Source: Roseofilum reptotaenium CS-1145
GTDB lineage: Bacteria > Cyanobacteriota > Cyanobacteriia > Cyanobacteriales > Desertifilaceae
DNA: 59,629 nucleotides
NCBI RefSeq assembly: GCF_028330985.1
Contig: NZ_JAQMUE010000109.1
Location: forward strand, 1 to 59,629
Reading direction: 5' to 3'
Part shown: in pieces, positions 1 to 8,897 of the stretch
Layout of the letters: every line of letters starts with the position of its first letter
How positions within the stretch are numbered: position 1 is the first letter of the stretch
Position numbers and translations under genes: made by a program
Notes under the pieces: generated by a model
What the model saw: the letters and a program-made list of their open reading frames with translations, nothing else
The model's database searches: none
Told to the model about the DNA's origin: nothing

Positions 1-135
1 CTCGATCAGCTAGAAGAAGTGTTGTACCAGCGCTGCCAAACCTTATTGAAACAGCCAGAATTAATTGGAGGGTTAACCGATTTTTACGGGTGGAGTGAAC
101 TCACTGCTATATCACAACTTATTCAACGGACTTGA
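1..135 (+). CDS. IS630-type transposase, C-terminal fragment (runs off the window edge)
   Basis: An open frame enters from the left edge and ends at TGA 133-135. It encodes about 44 residues, with the pattern LEEVLYQRC...LLKQPELI followed by TDFYGW. This resembles the extreme C-terminus of IS630/DDE_3 transposases, where a helix with 'LxxxLxxRC' precedes an F-x-W-type tail. The catalytic DDE residues would lie outside the window, so intactness cannot be judged. The match rests on a short tail and is an inference. It lies next to a second transposon remnant, which fits an insertion hot spot. Confidence 0.5.
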   Translation, partial: LDQLEEVLYQRCQTLLKQPELIGGLTDFYGWSELTAISQLIQRT

Positions 136-161
136 TATGATAATATGTCTTTCGGCTAATT

Positions 162-632
162 TCACGAGATCTCCTTTAATTCGGCAATGATTTTTTCCCT
201 TTTCCGTTTCGAGCGTCTTAATCCATAAAGACGAGAACAGAATGAAGTAATGATAGCAATTAAATCCTCCATCAATTCATCTTGTTTATCCTCGCTATGA
301 TTGACAATCTCAACAGTTTTTCCCATCTCTTTTAACAGGATCTCAAGGTTATCTTTATTTTCTGCACTAGAGACTCTGGCATAAATACAGGCAATTCTCT
401 CGGTTTTTTTCTTCCCTTCTTCGGTAATGATAATTGTCCCCGAAGGCAGTTGATAGCCCGTTATATCAAATCCTTAAATGTTTGCTACAATCTCTCCTTG
501 AGGGGCAAGGGGCTTAAGCCCCTTGTTAAGTGCATGTTTATAGCGAAATGATATTAGATGACCTTTTTGCCACCATCTCCACGCCGTTTGATAACTCACC
601 CCGACTTTTTTAGCATAGTCTGAGAGTTTCAT
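162..632 (-). pseudogene. Decayed IS607-family serine recombinase (tnpA)
   Basis: Reading leftwards from ATG 632, the frame starts MKLSDYAKKVGVSYQTAWRW, the MerR-like helix-turn-helix that opens IS607 transposases. The usual next block (GYQLPSGTIIIT) and the resolvase start (YARVSSAENKDNLE) are both present. Between them lies an insert of about 80 bp with an in-frame TAA and a 20-bp palindrome at 506-525. After SSAENKDNLE the frame jumps directly to a C-terminal recombinase-like region (SFCSRLYG...RRSKRKREK), so the central catalytic part is deleted. The gene has therefore suffered at least one insertion and one internal deletion and cannot encode an active recombinase. No partner TnpB is visible in the window. 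Confidence 0.8.
506..525. repeat. 20-bp perfect palindrome inserted in the IS607 remnant
   Basis: CAAGGGGCTTAAGCCCCTTG is self-complementary over all 20 bases and is followed within 10 bases by GTGCA. A diverged copy in the same orientation lies at 40511-40530, also followed by GTGCA. It interrupts the recombinase reading frame, so it arrived after that gene. Confidence 0.75.
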
Positions 633-645
633 GGTTATATATTAA

Positions 646-664
646 GGGGTCACTACGTGACCCC
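646..664. repeat. Inverted repeat, 8-bp arms with 3-nt loop
   Basis: GGGGTCAC (646-653) and GTGACCCC (657-664) are perfectly complementary around TAC. The repeat sits between the IS607 remnant start and the end of the M16 peptidase gene. It could be a transcript-end hairpin for the leftward peptidase operon or a transposon-end structure; the sequence does not decide. Confidence 0.5.
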
Positions 665-717
665 CAGCATTCATGTTACAGTAATATACCACAAATTGTC
701 GTGCGGAATGTGGGCTA

Positions 718-2202
718 TTAACTTTGTTTAGGAATCGTAACGTCGATCGCCGTCACCCCACCATCCTCACTTAATGCACTCAAGGGTGGATCGATCTGGT
801 CTTGATTTCCCACCACCAACGTCACCATCTCTTCAGGTTGCAGGTATTCCTGTGCTACCCGCTGCACATCCTCAATTGTGGTGGCTTCCACACCCCGTTG
901 ATATTGGAAGATAAAATCTTCAGGATAACCATAATAGGTATAGCGCATCAGGCGGGAAAGGGTTTGAGAGGGTTGTTGGAAATTAAACACAAAGGAATTG
1001 AGGACTCCATCTTTAGCTGCGGCTAATTCTTGGGCAGTAATGGGCTTTTGGATAATGCGATCGAACTCTTGACGCAACGCTTGAATAAACGGAACGGTTG
1101 CTTCTGAACGAGTTGAACCCCCAGCAATAAATATCCCTGGATAGTCATAGCGGGCACTCCAAACCCCATAAACCGAATACGCTAACCCTTGACGCGATCG
1201 CACCTCATTAAACAAGCGACCCCCTAACCCATTTAACACCTCATTCATCACTGACAAGGCAAAGAAGTCAGGACTATCCAACTGTCCACCTAAATGGCCC
1301 ATCAACACATTACTCTGAGTCAGTTGCGGTTGATTGACCAGAAAAATCTCCCCGGCTTGGCTCTGGGAAACTTGTGGCAGGGGAGGATGCTTAAAATTCG
1401 GATTCGGTTGCCAATCTCTAAATGTCGCTTCTAATTTTTGTCGCATTTGGGCTGGGTCAAAATCCCCCACTAAACCCAACATCATATTATTGGGGACAAA
1501 ATACTGTTGATAAAAGTCAATCAGATCTTGGCGATCGATCGCCTCTAACGTCTCATATTCCACTGTCCGCGCATAGGGACTTTCGGCTCCATAAATGAGC
1601 TTCTGAAATTCTCGACTGGCGATATCATCGGGGCTATCATTGCGACGGGCTATACTGCCTTCAAGTTGAGTTTTCGCTAACTGCAATTGCTGCTCATCAA
1701 AAGCCGGTTGGCGCAATACTTGGGCAAAGAGTCTTAACACCTCATCGGTATCGGGCGTTAAAGCACTAAACTGAGCCGTAGCGGCTGAAGTTCCAATCGA
1801 AGTTTCAATCGAAGCGGCTCGATCTTCGAGCGATCGGTTAAGTTCATCTGGGGTATAGGTTTGGGTTCCACCGCTACGCATCACTACGCCTACTAACCCA
1901 GCTAACCCAACTTTTTCCTTGGGTTCCAGGCGATCGCCCGTATTAAACATCGCTCTTCCTGTTACCAAAGGTAAATCCCGGTCTGCCATCAAAAAGACCT
2001 GAATCCCATTGTCCATCGTAAACTGTGTATACTCTGGAATGGTCACCTCTGGAAGGGGGGGAAAGGTTAACTCATTGTAGGGTTTCGCCTGAGCTGCAAC
2101 TGCCGATTCATGCCATTGAACCGTTAAAGTTAAACTTAGCACCATTAAAGCCAGCCACAGTCCCCGAACCATCTTTTTTATCACTCGTCGTACTTGCATC
2201 AT
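718..2202 (-). CDS. M16 family peptidase subunit lacking the zinc motif
   Basis: This 494-residue protein opens with basic residues and a hydrophobic segment (about residues 12-36, ending ...AVAAQA), a signal peptide for export. It has the two-domain M16 fold, but where active members have HxxEH this protein reads GLVGVVMRSGG, so the zinc ligands are absent. The C-terminal half keeps the conserved R...QGLAYSV block that M16B proteins use for substrate binding. Active/inactive partner pairs are well known in M16B peptidases. The gene directly upstream in the same transcription unit (2244-3821) has the intact zinc motif. I infer that the two form a periplasmic or secreted heterodimeric processing protease. 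The substrate is unknown. Confidence 0.88.
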   Translation of the reverse strand: MMQVRRVIKKMVRGLWLALMVLSLTLTVQWHESAVAAQAKPYNELTFPPLPEVTIPEYTQFTMDNGIQVFLMADRDLPLVTGRAMFNTGDRLEPKEKVGLAGLVGVVMRSGGTQTYTPDELNRSLEDRAASIETSIGTSAATAQFSALTPDTDEVLRLFAQVLRQPAFDEQQLQLAKTQLEGSIARRNDSPDDIASREFQKLIYGAESPYARTVEYETLEAIDRQDLIDFYQQYFVPNNMMLGLVGDFDPAQMRQKLEATFRDWQPNPNFKHPPLPQVSQSQAGEIFLVNQPQLTQSNVLMGHLGGQLDSPDFFALSVMNEVLNGLGGRLFNEVRSRQGLAYSVYGVWSARYDYPGIFIAGGSTRSEATVPFIQALRQEFDRIIQKPITAQELAAAKDGVLNSFVFNFQQPSQTLSRLMRYTYYGYPEDFIFQYQRGVEATTIEDVQRVAQEYLQPEEMVTLVVGNQDQIDPPLSALSEDGGVTAIDVTIPKQS

Positions 2203-2208
2203 TTTTTT

Positions 2209-2236
2209 GGGTAATGGGTAATAGGTAATCGGTTAC
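2209..2236. repeat. Heptamer-type repeat between the M16 genes
   Basis: Degenerate repeats of GGGTAAT/GGTAATA fill most of the 41-bp gap between the two peptidase genes. The same repeat style recurs in other gaps of this window. Confidence 0.55.
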
Positions 2237-2243
2237 CTAACGG

Positions 2244-3821
2244 TTAATTACTCGCGGTTAACAATCGCCCAATAGTGAGATTTTCTGGGGTAAATGTCGC
2301 TTGTGCGACTCGCTGAATATCTTGGGGCCTCACCGCTTCAATGGCTTCAACTTCCTGAAATAAATTGCGCCACGATCCGGTTGTTGCTTCATATTTTGCT
2401 AATAAACTCGCTAAACCCGAATTAGAATCTAGCGTGCCTAATAAACTGGCTTTGGCTTGAGTTTTCACCCGATTTAATTCAGTTTCACTCACCGGTTCGG
2501 TTTTCAGCCGTTCAATTTCGACTTGTAAAGCTTCCGCCACTTCATCGACTGTATGCCCTGGAGCCGTTAGGCTGTAAAACAGCATTAAATTGGGGTATTT
2601 GTCGCCCGGAAATCCACTAAAGCCCGCCGCAGATAGGGCGACTTGTTTCTCTTCTACTAAGGATTTATACAAGCGAGCCGTCCGGCCATTACTGAGAATG
2701 GCTCCCATCAGATCGTACACTGCATGATCTCGATCGTTGCCGGCCGGACGGTGATAGCCCTCTAAATACATCGGTTGGGTCGGCAGTTCTAGGGTCACTT
2801 CGCGGGTTTCGGTTTGTTTGGGTTCCACCGGTATCTTGACTTTGGGAGTGGGGCGAGCTGGAAAGCGACCAAAATAGGCTTGAGCTAGTTTTTTAACTTC
2901 ATCGATATTGACATCACCTACGATCGCTACAATCAGATTATTGGGCACATAATAGGTCTCGAAGAAATCTTTCACATCTTGCCGGGTGAGATTGCGTAAG
3001 TCTTCCTCATAGCCAATCACGGGTTGGCGATAGGGATGGACTTTGAATGCTGCATCTTGAAAGGCTTCAATCATTTTCCCGATGGGGGAATTATCGGTAC
3101 GCATCCGTCGCTCTTCCAGAATCACCTCTTTTTCCTGGTAAAATTCCCGAAACACCGGGTCTAGGAAGCGTTCTGACTCTAGGGACATCCACAATTCTAG
3201 TTTATTGGAGGGCAAGCTAAAAAAGTAGCGGGTCGCATCCGTGGAAGTCGTGGCGTTTAGTCCCACACCCCCAAACTGCTCCACGATTTGACCAAATTCA
3301 TTTTGTTTGATGTACTCGGAGGCTTGTTGATTAATTTGATCGAATTTAGCTTGTAGTTCTTGAGCTTCTTCTGTATTTCCATTGGCTTGAGCGGCTTGAA
3401 TTTGATCGAAGAGGCGATCGAGTTCATCCATCAAGGGTTTTTCCGCTGCATAGTCTGTTGTTCCGATCGCCGTAGTTCCCTTGAAAGCGAGGTGTTCTAA
3501 GTAATGGGCAACACCGGTTTTACTGACCGGTTCATTGGCTCCTCCAACATCGGCATAGAGCATGAATGATATCACGGGTGCTTGATGGCGCTCGAGGACA
3601 ATAAACCGGAGACCGTTATCGAGCCTGAACGTTTTAACTTGTTTTTCGACGTTATCTAAATAGGGTTGAATCGAAAACTCGCTCGGATCTTGAATTAAGG
3701 CGATCGCCGGTTCTACCCCCAGCACATAAACGCCAACCAGGATACTCAAGAGAAAAGCTACTAATTTTTTGAGATTCAAGGGCAGTAACCGCCCTCTATC
3801 GGTCAACTGAACTCTGTTCAT
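2244..3821 (-). CDS. M16 family zinc peptidase, catalytic subunit
   Basis: The 525-residue protein has an N-terminal hydrophobic segment (about residues 18-42), consistent with export. The inverted zinc motif HYLEH is at residues 106-110, and the third ligand lies in the EKEVILEERR block downstream. An insertion rich in Q, A and E (about residues 130-165) sits between the motif and the substrate-cleft strand, as in cyanobacterial M16B homologues. It is the first gene of the pair and lies 41 bp upstream of the zinc-less partner (718-2202) on the same strand, so the two are probably co-transcribed. Known family members process signal peptides or small secreted peptides; the substrate here is not indicated. 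Confidence 0.92.
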   Translation of the reverse strand: MNRVQLTDRGRLLPLNLKKLVAFLLSILVGVYVLGVEPAIALIQDPSEFSIQPYLDNVEKQVKTFRLDNGLRFIVLERHQAPVISFMLYADVGGANEPVSKTGVAHYLEHLAFKGTTAIGTTDYAAEKPLMDELDRLFDQIQAAQANGNTEEAQELQAKFDQINQQASEYIKQNEFGQIVEQFGGVGLNATTSTDATRYFFSLPSNKLELWMSLESERFLDPVFREFYQEKEVILEERRMRTDNSPIGKMIEAFQDAAFKVHPYRQPVIGYEEDLRNLTRQDVKDFFETYYVPNNLIVAIVGDVNIDEVKKLAQAYFGRFPARPTPKVKIPVEPKQTETREVTLELPTQPMYLEGYHRPAGNDRDHAVYDLMGAILSNGRTARLYKSLVEEKQVALSAAGFSGFPGDKYPNLMLFYSLTAPGHTVDEVAEALQVEIERLKTEPVSETELNRVKTQAKASLLGTLDSNSGLASLLAKYEATTGSWRNLFQEVEAIEAVRPQDIQRVAQATFTPENLTIGRLLTASN

Positions 3822-3866
3822 AAGGAATAGGATGACAAGTATACCTAATTTTTAATGGTATCGAAA

Positions 3867-4631
3867 TTAAGACTTCACTTTACCAAAGCGGCGATCGCGC
3901 TTTTGAAACTCCCAGAGCGCCCGATGCATCTCAGCTCGGTCAAAATCCGGCCACAGGATATCCGTAATATAAATTTCCGCATAGGCCAACTGCCACAACA
4001 GAAAATTACTAATTCGCATTTCCCCACTGGTGCGAATCAACAGATCCGGATCGCCCACATTCACCGTATACAAATGACGTTCAAACAAGGCTTGATCGAT
4101 ATCTTCCGGATTTAAATCTCCCTGTTTCACCTGTGCTGCTAGAGCTTGACAGACTTGTAAAATCTCCTGCCGTCCTCCATAGTTCGTCGCCACTGTAAAC
4201 CGCATCCCTTCATTCTGAGAAGTTGTCCCCATGGATTTTTGAATTTGTTTTTGCACAGAATTGGGTAAATCTTGTAGACCTCCCACCAACTCTAAGCGAA
4301 TTTTTCTGTCCATCATTTCTGGTAATTCCCGTTGGAGGAACTGTTCTAGCAAGGTCATAATTACACTGACCTCTTGGGGAGGACGCTTCCAATTTTCAGT
4401 GGAAAAGGAATAAACGGTTAGGGCTTGGATACCCCAATCATCACAACAGCGTACTAACTCCCGTACCGTATCTACTCCACGAGTGTGTCCCATAATTCTA
4501 GGGAGTCCTCGCTGTTGGGCCCAGCGACCATTACCATCCATAATTACTGCAACATGACGAGGAAGCTTTTGGGGATCGAGGTCACTAGGGAGAGTCTTCA
4601 GAGTATGGTCAATAATTTGCTTTGCAGTCAT
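3867..4631 (-). CDS. uppS: Isoprenyl transferase (cis-prenyl pyrophosphate synthase)
   Basis: The 254-residue protein carries all signature blocks of the cis-prenyltransferase family. These are the pyrophosphate-binding [12 protein letters not shown] with catalytic Asp32, the GHTRG block, [10 protein letters not shown], and the C-terminal DLLIRTSGE...RISNFL...YAEIYI region. It condenses isopentenyl diphosphate onto farnesyl diphosphate to give undecaprenyl diphosphate, the lipid carrier for peptidoglycan and polysaccharides. Its ATG overlaps the stop of the upstream cdaA by 4 bp (ATGA), indicating translational coupling. The order lysA-cdaA-uppS is recurrent in cyanobacteria. Confidence 0.96.
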   Translation of the reverse strand: MTAKQIIDHTLKTLPSDLDPQKLPRHVAVIMDGNGRWAQQRGLPRIMGHTRGVDTVRELVRCCDDWGIQALTVYSFSTENWKRPPQEVSVIMTLLEQFLQRELPEMMDRKIRLELVGGLQDLPNSVQKQIQKSMGTTSQNEGMRFTVATNYGGRQEILQVCQALAAQVKQGDLNPEDIDQALFERHLYTVNVGDPDLLIRTSGEMRISNFLLWQLAYAEIYITDILWPDFDRAEMHRALWEFQKRDRRFGKVKS

Positions 4632-5551
4632 TTTTTCTTTTGAGAATCAGAAGAAGGTAAACGGAGTAGGCGTGCAACCATCGCTGCACCTTGAGTATTG
4701 AGCTGGCGACCCAAATTTCGCAAATCGGGGGCAACGGCCTCCCGTTCTACTGATTGAGAGAATTTGGCTTCTAAGAGTTCCTTTAGTTTACTGCTGGTTA
4801 AGGGACGATTCAGGAGACCCTTTTCCGCCAGAGAGATAGAACCGGTTTCTTCAGAAACGACAACACACAGACAGTTTTCCACGCGGTCAGTAATGCCCAT
4901 GGCTGCTCGGTGACGAGTCCCCAGCTTACGGGAGGCGGTGCGATCGGATAGGGGTAAAATGACTCCAGCCGCAATAATACGAGACATGCGAATCCAAACC
5001 GCTCCATCATGTAACAGGGTACTGGTTTGGAAAATAGTTTGTAACAACTCCTTGGAAACTTCTGCATTTAACCTTACCCCAGGAACAGAAAAATCGCGCT
5101 CATCAATGGGCCCAGTCGTTTCTAAAATCAGCAGTGCCCCCGTCCGGTTTTGAGACAGGTCTTTAACGGCATCGACAATTTCATCAATCACACTCTCTGC
5201 TTTGGGGGGAGGCTCAGATGGGGGAAGGAACAAACCAATGACTTGTCCTTGGCCCAATTGTTCCAGCAACCGACGAAACTCGGACTGCAAAATTACAGCC
5301 ATAGCGACGGCAGAACCAATGACTAATTTGTTTAACACAAAGCTCAGTAAGGTTAAGTTCACAACAGAACTGATGGCGGTGGCCAGCATTAGAATAATGA
5401 ATCCTCGCACCATCCACAAAGTTCGACGTTCACCAATAATCATCAAGACCATGTAGGTCAACATCAAAACAGAGATGAAGTCAACCGTATGCAGCAGGTT
5501 TTTGTGAGTATCAGTTAAGTTGGATAACCATTGTGTTAAAAGATCTCCCAT
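4628..5551 (-). CDS. cdaA: Diadenylate cyclase, CdaA type
   Basis: The 307-residue protein has three N-terminal membrane segments (about residues 25-90) followed by a DAC/DisA_N domain. The catalytic blocks are HDGAVWI (DGA at 182-184) and GTRHRAAMG (RHR at 213-215). The enzyme converts two ATP to cyclic di-AMP at the membrane. I start it at ATG 5551 (MGDLLTQWL). The frame stays open for 24 more codons upstream, but that part translates the AGGGAAT and GGCAAGA repeats and is not protein-like. It overlaps uppS by 4 bp and follows lysA by about 220 bp. The neighbourhood links c-di-AMP synthesis to cell-envelope precursor genes, as in other phyla where cdaA sits with cell-wall genes. Confidence 0.93.
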   Translation of the reverse strand: MGDLLTQWLSNLTDTHKNLLHTVDFISVLMLTYMVLMIIGERRTLWMVRGFIILMLATAISSVVNLTLLSFVLNKLVIGSAVAMAVILQSEFRRLLEQLGQGQVIGLFLPPSEPPPKAESVIDEIVDAVKDLSQNRTGALLILETTGPIDERDFSVPGVRLNAEVSKELLQTIFQTSTLLHDGAVWIRMSRIIAAGVILPLSDRTASRKLGTRHRAAMGITDRVENCLCVVVSEETGSISLAEKGLLNRPLTSSKLKELLEAKFSQSVEREAVAPDLRNLGRQLNTQGAAMVARLLRLPSSDSQKKK

Positions 5552-5554
5552 AGC

Positions 5555-5610
5555 TAGGGAATAGGGAATAGGGAATAGGCTGTGGGCAAGAGGCAAGAGG
5601 CAAGAGGGAG
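5555..5610. repeat. Two tandem heptamer repeats upstream of cdaA
   Basis: AGGGAAT is repeated about three times, followed by about three copies of AGAGGCA/GGCAAGA, immediately before the cdaA start. They are short tandem repeats typical of cyanobacterial intergenic DNA and they artificially extend the cdaA frame. Confidence 0.7.
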
Positions 5611-5771
5611 TGGGCAGTGGCAAAACTGGGTTTTATCCTGCCCTTAAACATCCCTAAGCAGGTACTGCACGCTTCCTACCTTGGACACTTCAGAGGGTAT
5701 TCAGGTGACGATCGCTACCTGAACCTAGGGACAGACTCAATCTGACCCCAGTTTCGAGTCTCCTGTGATTG

Positions 5772-7178
5772 CTAAGAAATGGATTTGAGGCGATCGGGAA
5801 GACGATCGCAGCTTACCAAGTCTTGATAGGTTTCCCGCTCAATAATCACTTGACCTTGACCCTCTCCGACTAAGACAGCGGCTGGTCGGGTAACGCGGTT
5901 ATAGTTGGAAGCCATACTATAGTTGTATGCTCCCGTGGCTAAAATGGCGAGGATATCCCCAGATTGCAAGGGGGGAAGTTGGGCTTGTTGGATTAGAATA
6001 TCGCCAGATTCGCAATGTTTACCAGCAACAGTTACGGTTTCCGTACAGGGTTGGGCCATGCGATCGACAGCTACAGGACGATAGAGGGCTTGATAGGTGA
6101 TCGGGCGAGCATTGTCGGACATGCCTCCATCTACAGCGATATAGGTTCGCATGTCAGGAATGGCTTTACGGGAGCCGACGGTGTAGGCAGTGATACAGGA
6201 TGAACCGACTAAGGAACGTCCAGGTTCACAGATGAGGTGCGGGGGAGTAATTTGGGCGTTTTTGCAGGCTGCTACCATCGCGGTACAAACTTGTTTCACC
6301 CAAGCGTCAATGGAGGGGGGATCGTCGTCTTCGGTATAGCGAATTCCTAAACCGCCGCCTACATTGAGGACGGAGGGAGATAAGCCAATTTCTCTAGCTT
6401 TTAGGAACCATTGCACCATCACCCCAGGGAGATCTTTATGGGGTTCAAGTTCAAAAATTTGGGAGCCGATATGGGCGTGGAATCCTTGGAAATCTAGGCT
6501 CGGTTGTTGGGCAATCTCTTGGAGAACCGCTTCAATTTGATTGGGATCGAAGCCAAATTTACTGTCAATATGTCCCGTGCGAATATATTCATGGGTGTGA
6601 CATTCGATGCCAGGCGTAATCCGAATTAGGATCGGAACGGTTTTTCCTTGAGCGCCACTGAGCTGTGCCAAGGACTCTAATTCTAACCAGTTATCGACAA
6701 CTATATGAGAGCCAACTTCTAGAGCTTCGGCGAGTTCGGTAGCGGATTTATTATTGCCATGGAAGTAAATCCGATCGGCTGCAACTCCTGCTTGTAGGGC
6801 AGTGTAGAGTTCTCCACCCGAAGCGACATCAATGCCCAACCCTTCTGAGCCAGCGATCGCACAAATAGCTAAACAATTCCATGCTTTCGAGGCATACAGA
6901 ACCGTTGCTTCTCCGGGATAGTAGCGCTTAAGGGCTTCTCGGTATTGGCGACAGGCAGCACGTAAGCTCTCTTCATCAAGGATATAGAGGGGAGAGCCAT
7001 AGATTTTTACTAATTCAGAAACAGCGACACCACCAATGGTTAATTGATCGTCACTGTTGACTTTAGCGGTAAGAGGAAGTAACTGTTGATTCGGCGAGCG
7101 ATCGCTGACTGGATCTGCTCCAGAGGAAAGATAATCTGTGCCACGGGGTGAGGTAATGCGGGAGGGTGTGGATACCAT
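5772..7178 (-). CDS. lysA: Diaminopimelate decarboxylase
   Basis: This 468-residue fold-type III PLP enzyme decarboxylates meso-diaminopimelate to L-lysine, the last step of lysine synthesis. The PLP lysine lies in VLYASKAWN (Lys98). The HIGSQIFE block, the glycine-rich NVGGGLGIRY loop, CEPGRSLVG and the substrate-site CESGDIL motif are all present. It is somewhat long for the family because of an N-terminal extension of about 45 residues before the barrel, as seen in other cyanobacterial LysA proteins. It ends in TAG, useful evidence that amber codons terminate normally in this genome. It heads the lysA-cdaA-uppS group and diverges from rimI. Confidence 0.96.
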   Translation of the reverse strand: MVSTPSRITSPRGTDYLSSGADPVSDRSPNQQLLPLTAKVNSDDQLTIGGVAVSELVKIYGSPLYILDEESLRAACRQYREALKRYYPGEATVLYASKAWNCLAICAIAGSEGLGIDVASGGELYTALQAGVAADRIYFHGNNKSATELAEALEVGSHIVVDNWLELESLAQLSGAQGKTVPILIRITPGIECHTHEYIRTGHIDSKFGFDPNQIEAVLQEIAQQPSLDFQGFHAHIGSQIFELEPHKDLPGVMVQWFLKAREIGLSPSVLNVGGGLGIRYTEDDDPPSIDAWVKQVCTAMVAACKNAQITPPHLICEPGRSLVGSSCITAYTVGSRKAIPDMRTYIAVDGGMSDNARPITYQALYRPVAVDRMAQPCTETVTVAGKHCESGDILIQQAQLPPLQSGDILAILATGAYNYSMASNYNRVTRPAAVLVGEGQGQVIIERETYQDLVSCDRLPDRLKSIS

Positions 7179-7310
7179 AATCTCAGGAAGAGGGTTCGTT
7201 ATTCATTATTAATTCGTTCTATACTCTATTGTCCATGGTGAACTGCAATTCACCAAGAGTTAAAATCATTCCCTTGTAAGATCTCCCTATCTCCCTATCT
7301 TCCCATCCTT

Positions 7311-7829
7311 ATGAACCCATCCATTTCTGTGCCTGTTGTTCTCCATGCGATCGCCCCAGAACACCTAGACGCTGTGCTTACCCTCGATCGCCTCTGTTTT
7401 GGACAGTTATGGAGTTTAGACGCTTACCAAAGGGAACTTGAGAGTCCAAATAGTGAGTTATTGGGACTCTCTTTGGGTGAGGAGTTGGTTGGATTAGGGT
7501 GCTATTGGGCGATCGTCGAAGAAGCTCATCTGACCATTTTAGCCATTCATCCCCAGTATCAAAATCAAGGCTTAGGGCAATTTCTACTGTGTGCTTTATT
7601 GGAGTCTGCCCGACAAAGGGGTTTAGAAAGAGCCACCCTAGAAGTAAAAGCCTCGAACCAGCGCGCCCTAGGACTGTATCAAAAACTCGGCTTTCTCACC
7701 GCTGGACGCAGACGCAATTATTATCAAGAAACTGGTGAAGATGCCCTAGTTTTATGGCTCAATGGTTTACAATCGACCCAGTTTCCAGAACAGTTAAGCC
7801 AGTGGCAACAGCAAGCCGAATCTAAATAG
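7311..7829 (+). CDS. rimI: GNAT acetyltransferase, ribosomal protein S18 N-acetyltransferase type
   Basis: The 172-residue protein is a single GNAT domain. The acetyl-CoA-binding motif A appears as LAIHPQYQNQGLGQFLL (Q/R-x-x-G-x-G), followed by the family block LEVKASNQRALGLYQKLGF and the C-terminal RRNYY. This combination is typical of RimI, which acetylates the N-terminal alanine of ribosomal protein S18. It is divergent from lysA, with about 130 bp between them containing CTCCCTAT repeats. The substrate assignment comes from the family only. The gene ends with TAG. Confidence 0.88.
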   Translation: MNPSISVPVVLHAIAPEHLDAVLTLDRLCFGQLWSLDAYQRELESPNSELLGLSLGEELVGLGCYWAIVEEAHLTILAIHPQYQNQGLGQFLLCALLESARQRGLERATLEVKASNQRALGLYQKLGFLTAGRRRNYYQETGEDALVLWLNGLQSTQFPEQLSQWQQQAESK

Positions 7830-8125
7830 TTCAGGACACCTATATTAAGTATCGATCCTTGAAAGGCAAGTTGCTTTGAGCTAATTGTTAAGTGCAATAT
7901 CTTGTATGACTAGGATGAAGTGGAATTGGAGGGGATCGCCAGTATTACCTCTCTTTTGTCACCTTCGGAGGTGGCGATCGCCGATTAGGTAGGAGTTATA
8001 GAATTCAATCAAGACAAGGGTTTTCCCAGAGTGACAGAACAGGGAGCGCGATGGTTTCATCGGTCCTGCCTTTCGAGAACTCTTGGTGAATCTCAATCCA
8101 TAATATCAAGGAAAAAACTCCAGAA

Positions 8126-8332
8126 ATGGCGAAAACTATTGCCCAATATCTTACCCAGATTCTCACAGAAAGCAAACAAAATCCTGAACAGATTGCAAAT
8201 TATATTGCTGCCTTTTACCAGAAACCCAGAAATGAAGAATTATACGAATGATTGGGAGAAATTCATTCTGGCTTACAAGATTATGATACTCCTTCCAGAA
8301 ATAGTATTACACTACTAGAAGTCCTACCTTAA
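8126..8332 (+). pseudogene. Small ORF of 68 codons interrupted by one in-frame TGA
   Basis: ATG 8126 opens 41 codons (MAKTIAQYLTQIL...) ending in TGA at 8249-8251. The same frame then continues without a shift for 26 more codons (LGEIHSGLQDYD...) to TAA 8330-8332. Protein-like composition on both sides of the TGA, in one frame, suggests a small helical protein inactivated by CGA-to-TGA or TGG-to-TGA. A protein of about 68 residues of this kind could be an antitoxin or small regulator, but I do not recognise the family. The 41-residue N-terminal product might still be made. The flanking 7830-8125 gap shows only a short hairpin (CACCT-TCGG-AGGTG) and no other gene. Confidence 0.45.
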
Positions 8333-8354
8333 GAAGCATCACCCATTACCCAAA

Positions 8355-8897
8355 ATGGTTACTTCAACAGACTTTCGCGGTTTACTCAATCAACGTTTTG
8401 CCAACAACTTTTTCCCCATTCCCGCAACCAGTCGTTGGGATGTGGGACTGATGCCCCCTGACTTTCAACTCCCCAATATCACCAATGGGGAAACGGTGCG
8501 GCTTTCAGACTACCGCGAGCAAAAACCGGTGATTCTGGCTTTTACCCGCATTTTCACGGAAAAACAATACTGCCCCCTTTGCTTTCCTCACATTAAACAA
8601 CTCAACGAACAGTATGAAGCCTTTACGGAGCGTGGAGCAGAAGTACTATTAATTACCAGCACTGATGCAGAACAGAGCAAAATCGTAGTTCAAGATTTAG
8701 CCCTAAAAATGCCCCTACTTTCCGATCCTGACTGTACCACCTTCCGCGCCTACGCCGTCGGTCAAGCTTTGGGCGCACCCCTGCCCGCCCAATTTATCCT
8801 GGATAACCGGGGAATTTTGCGCTACAAGCATCTTTTCTCCTTCCTTCACCCCAACGCAGATATTCAGACGTTACTCGCCACTTTAGATGATCTGTAG
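8355..8897 (+). CDS. Peroxiredoxin-like (AhpC/TSA family) protein
   Basis: The 180-residue thioredoxin-fold protein has the opening block DFQLPNITNGETVRLSDYR, typical of AhpC/TSA proteins. A CxxC-like active-site region follows (QYCPLCFPHI), where the peroxidatic Cys is usually found, then LLITSTDAEQ and the C-terminal AQFILDNRGILRY block. The residues before the Cys (FTEKQYC) differ from the classic PxxxTxxC, so peroxidase activity is likely but not certain. It probably reduces peroxides with thioredoxin as donor. Its 3' end overlaps, on the opposite strand, the residual open frame of a truncated TPR-FkbM gene. Confidence 0.82.
   Translation: MVTSTDFRGLLNQRFANNFFPIPATSRWDVGLMPPDFQLPNITNGETVRLSDYREQKPVILAFTRIFTEKQYCPLCFPHIKQLNEQYEAFTERGAEVLLITSTDAEQSKIVVQDLALKMPLLSDPDCTTFRAYAVGQALGAPLPAQFILDNRGILRYKHLFSFLHPNADIQTLLATLDDL

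Noticed and set aside
5552-5623. N-terminal extension of cdaA by 24 codons
   Set aside because: It translates tandem heptamer repeats and family members start at the MGDLLTQWL equivalent.
8031-8318. 95-codon frame overlapping the interrupted small ORF
   Set aside because: It is in another frame and much less protein-like than the frame starting at 8126.
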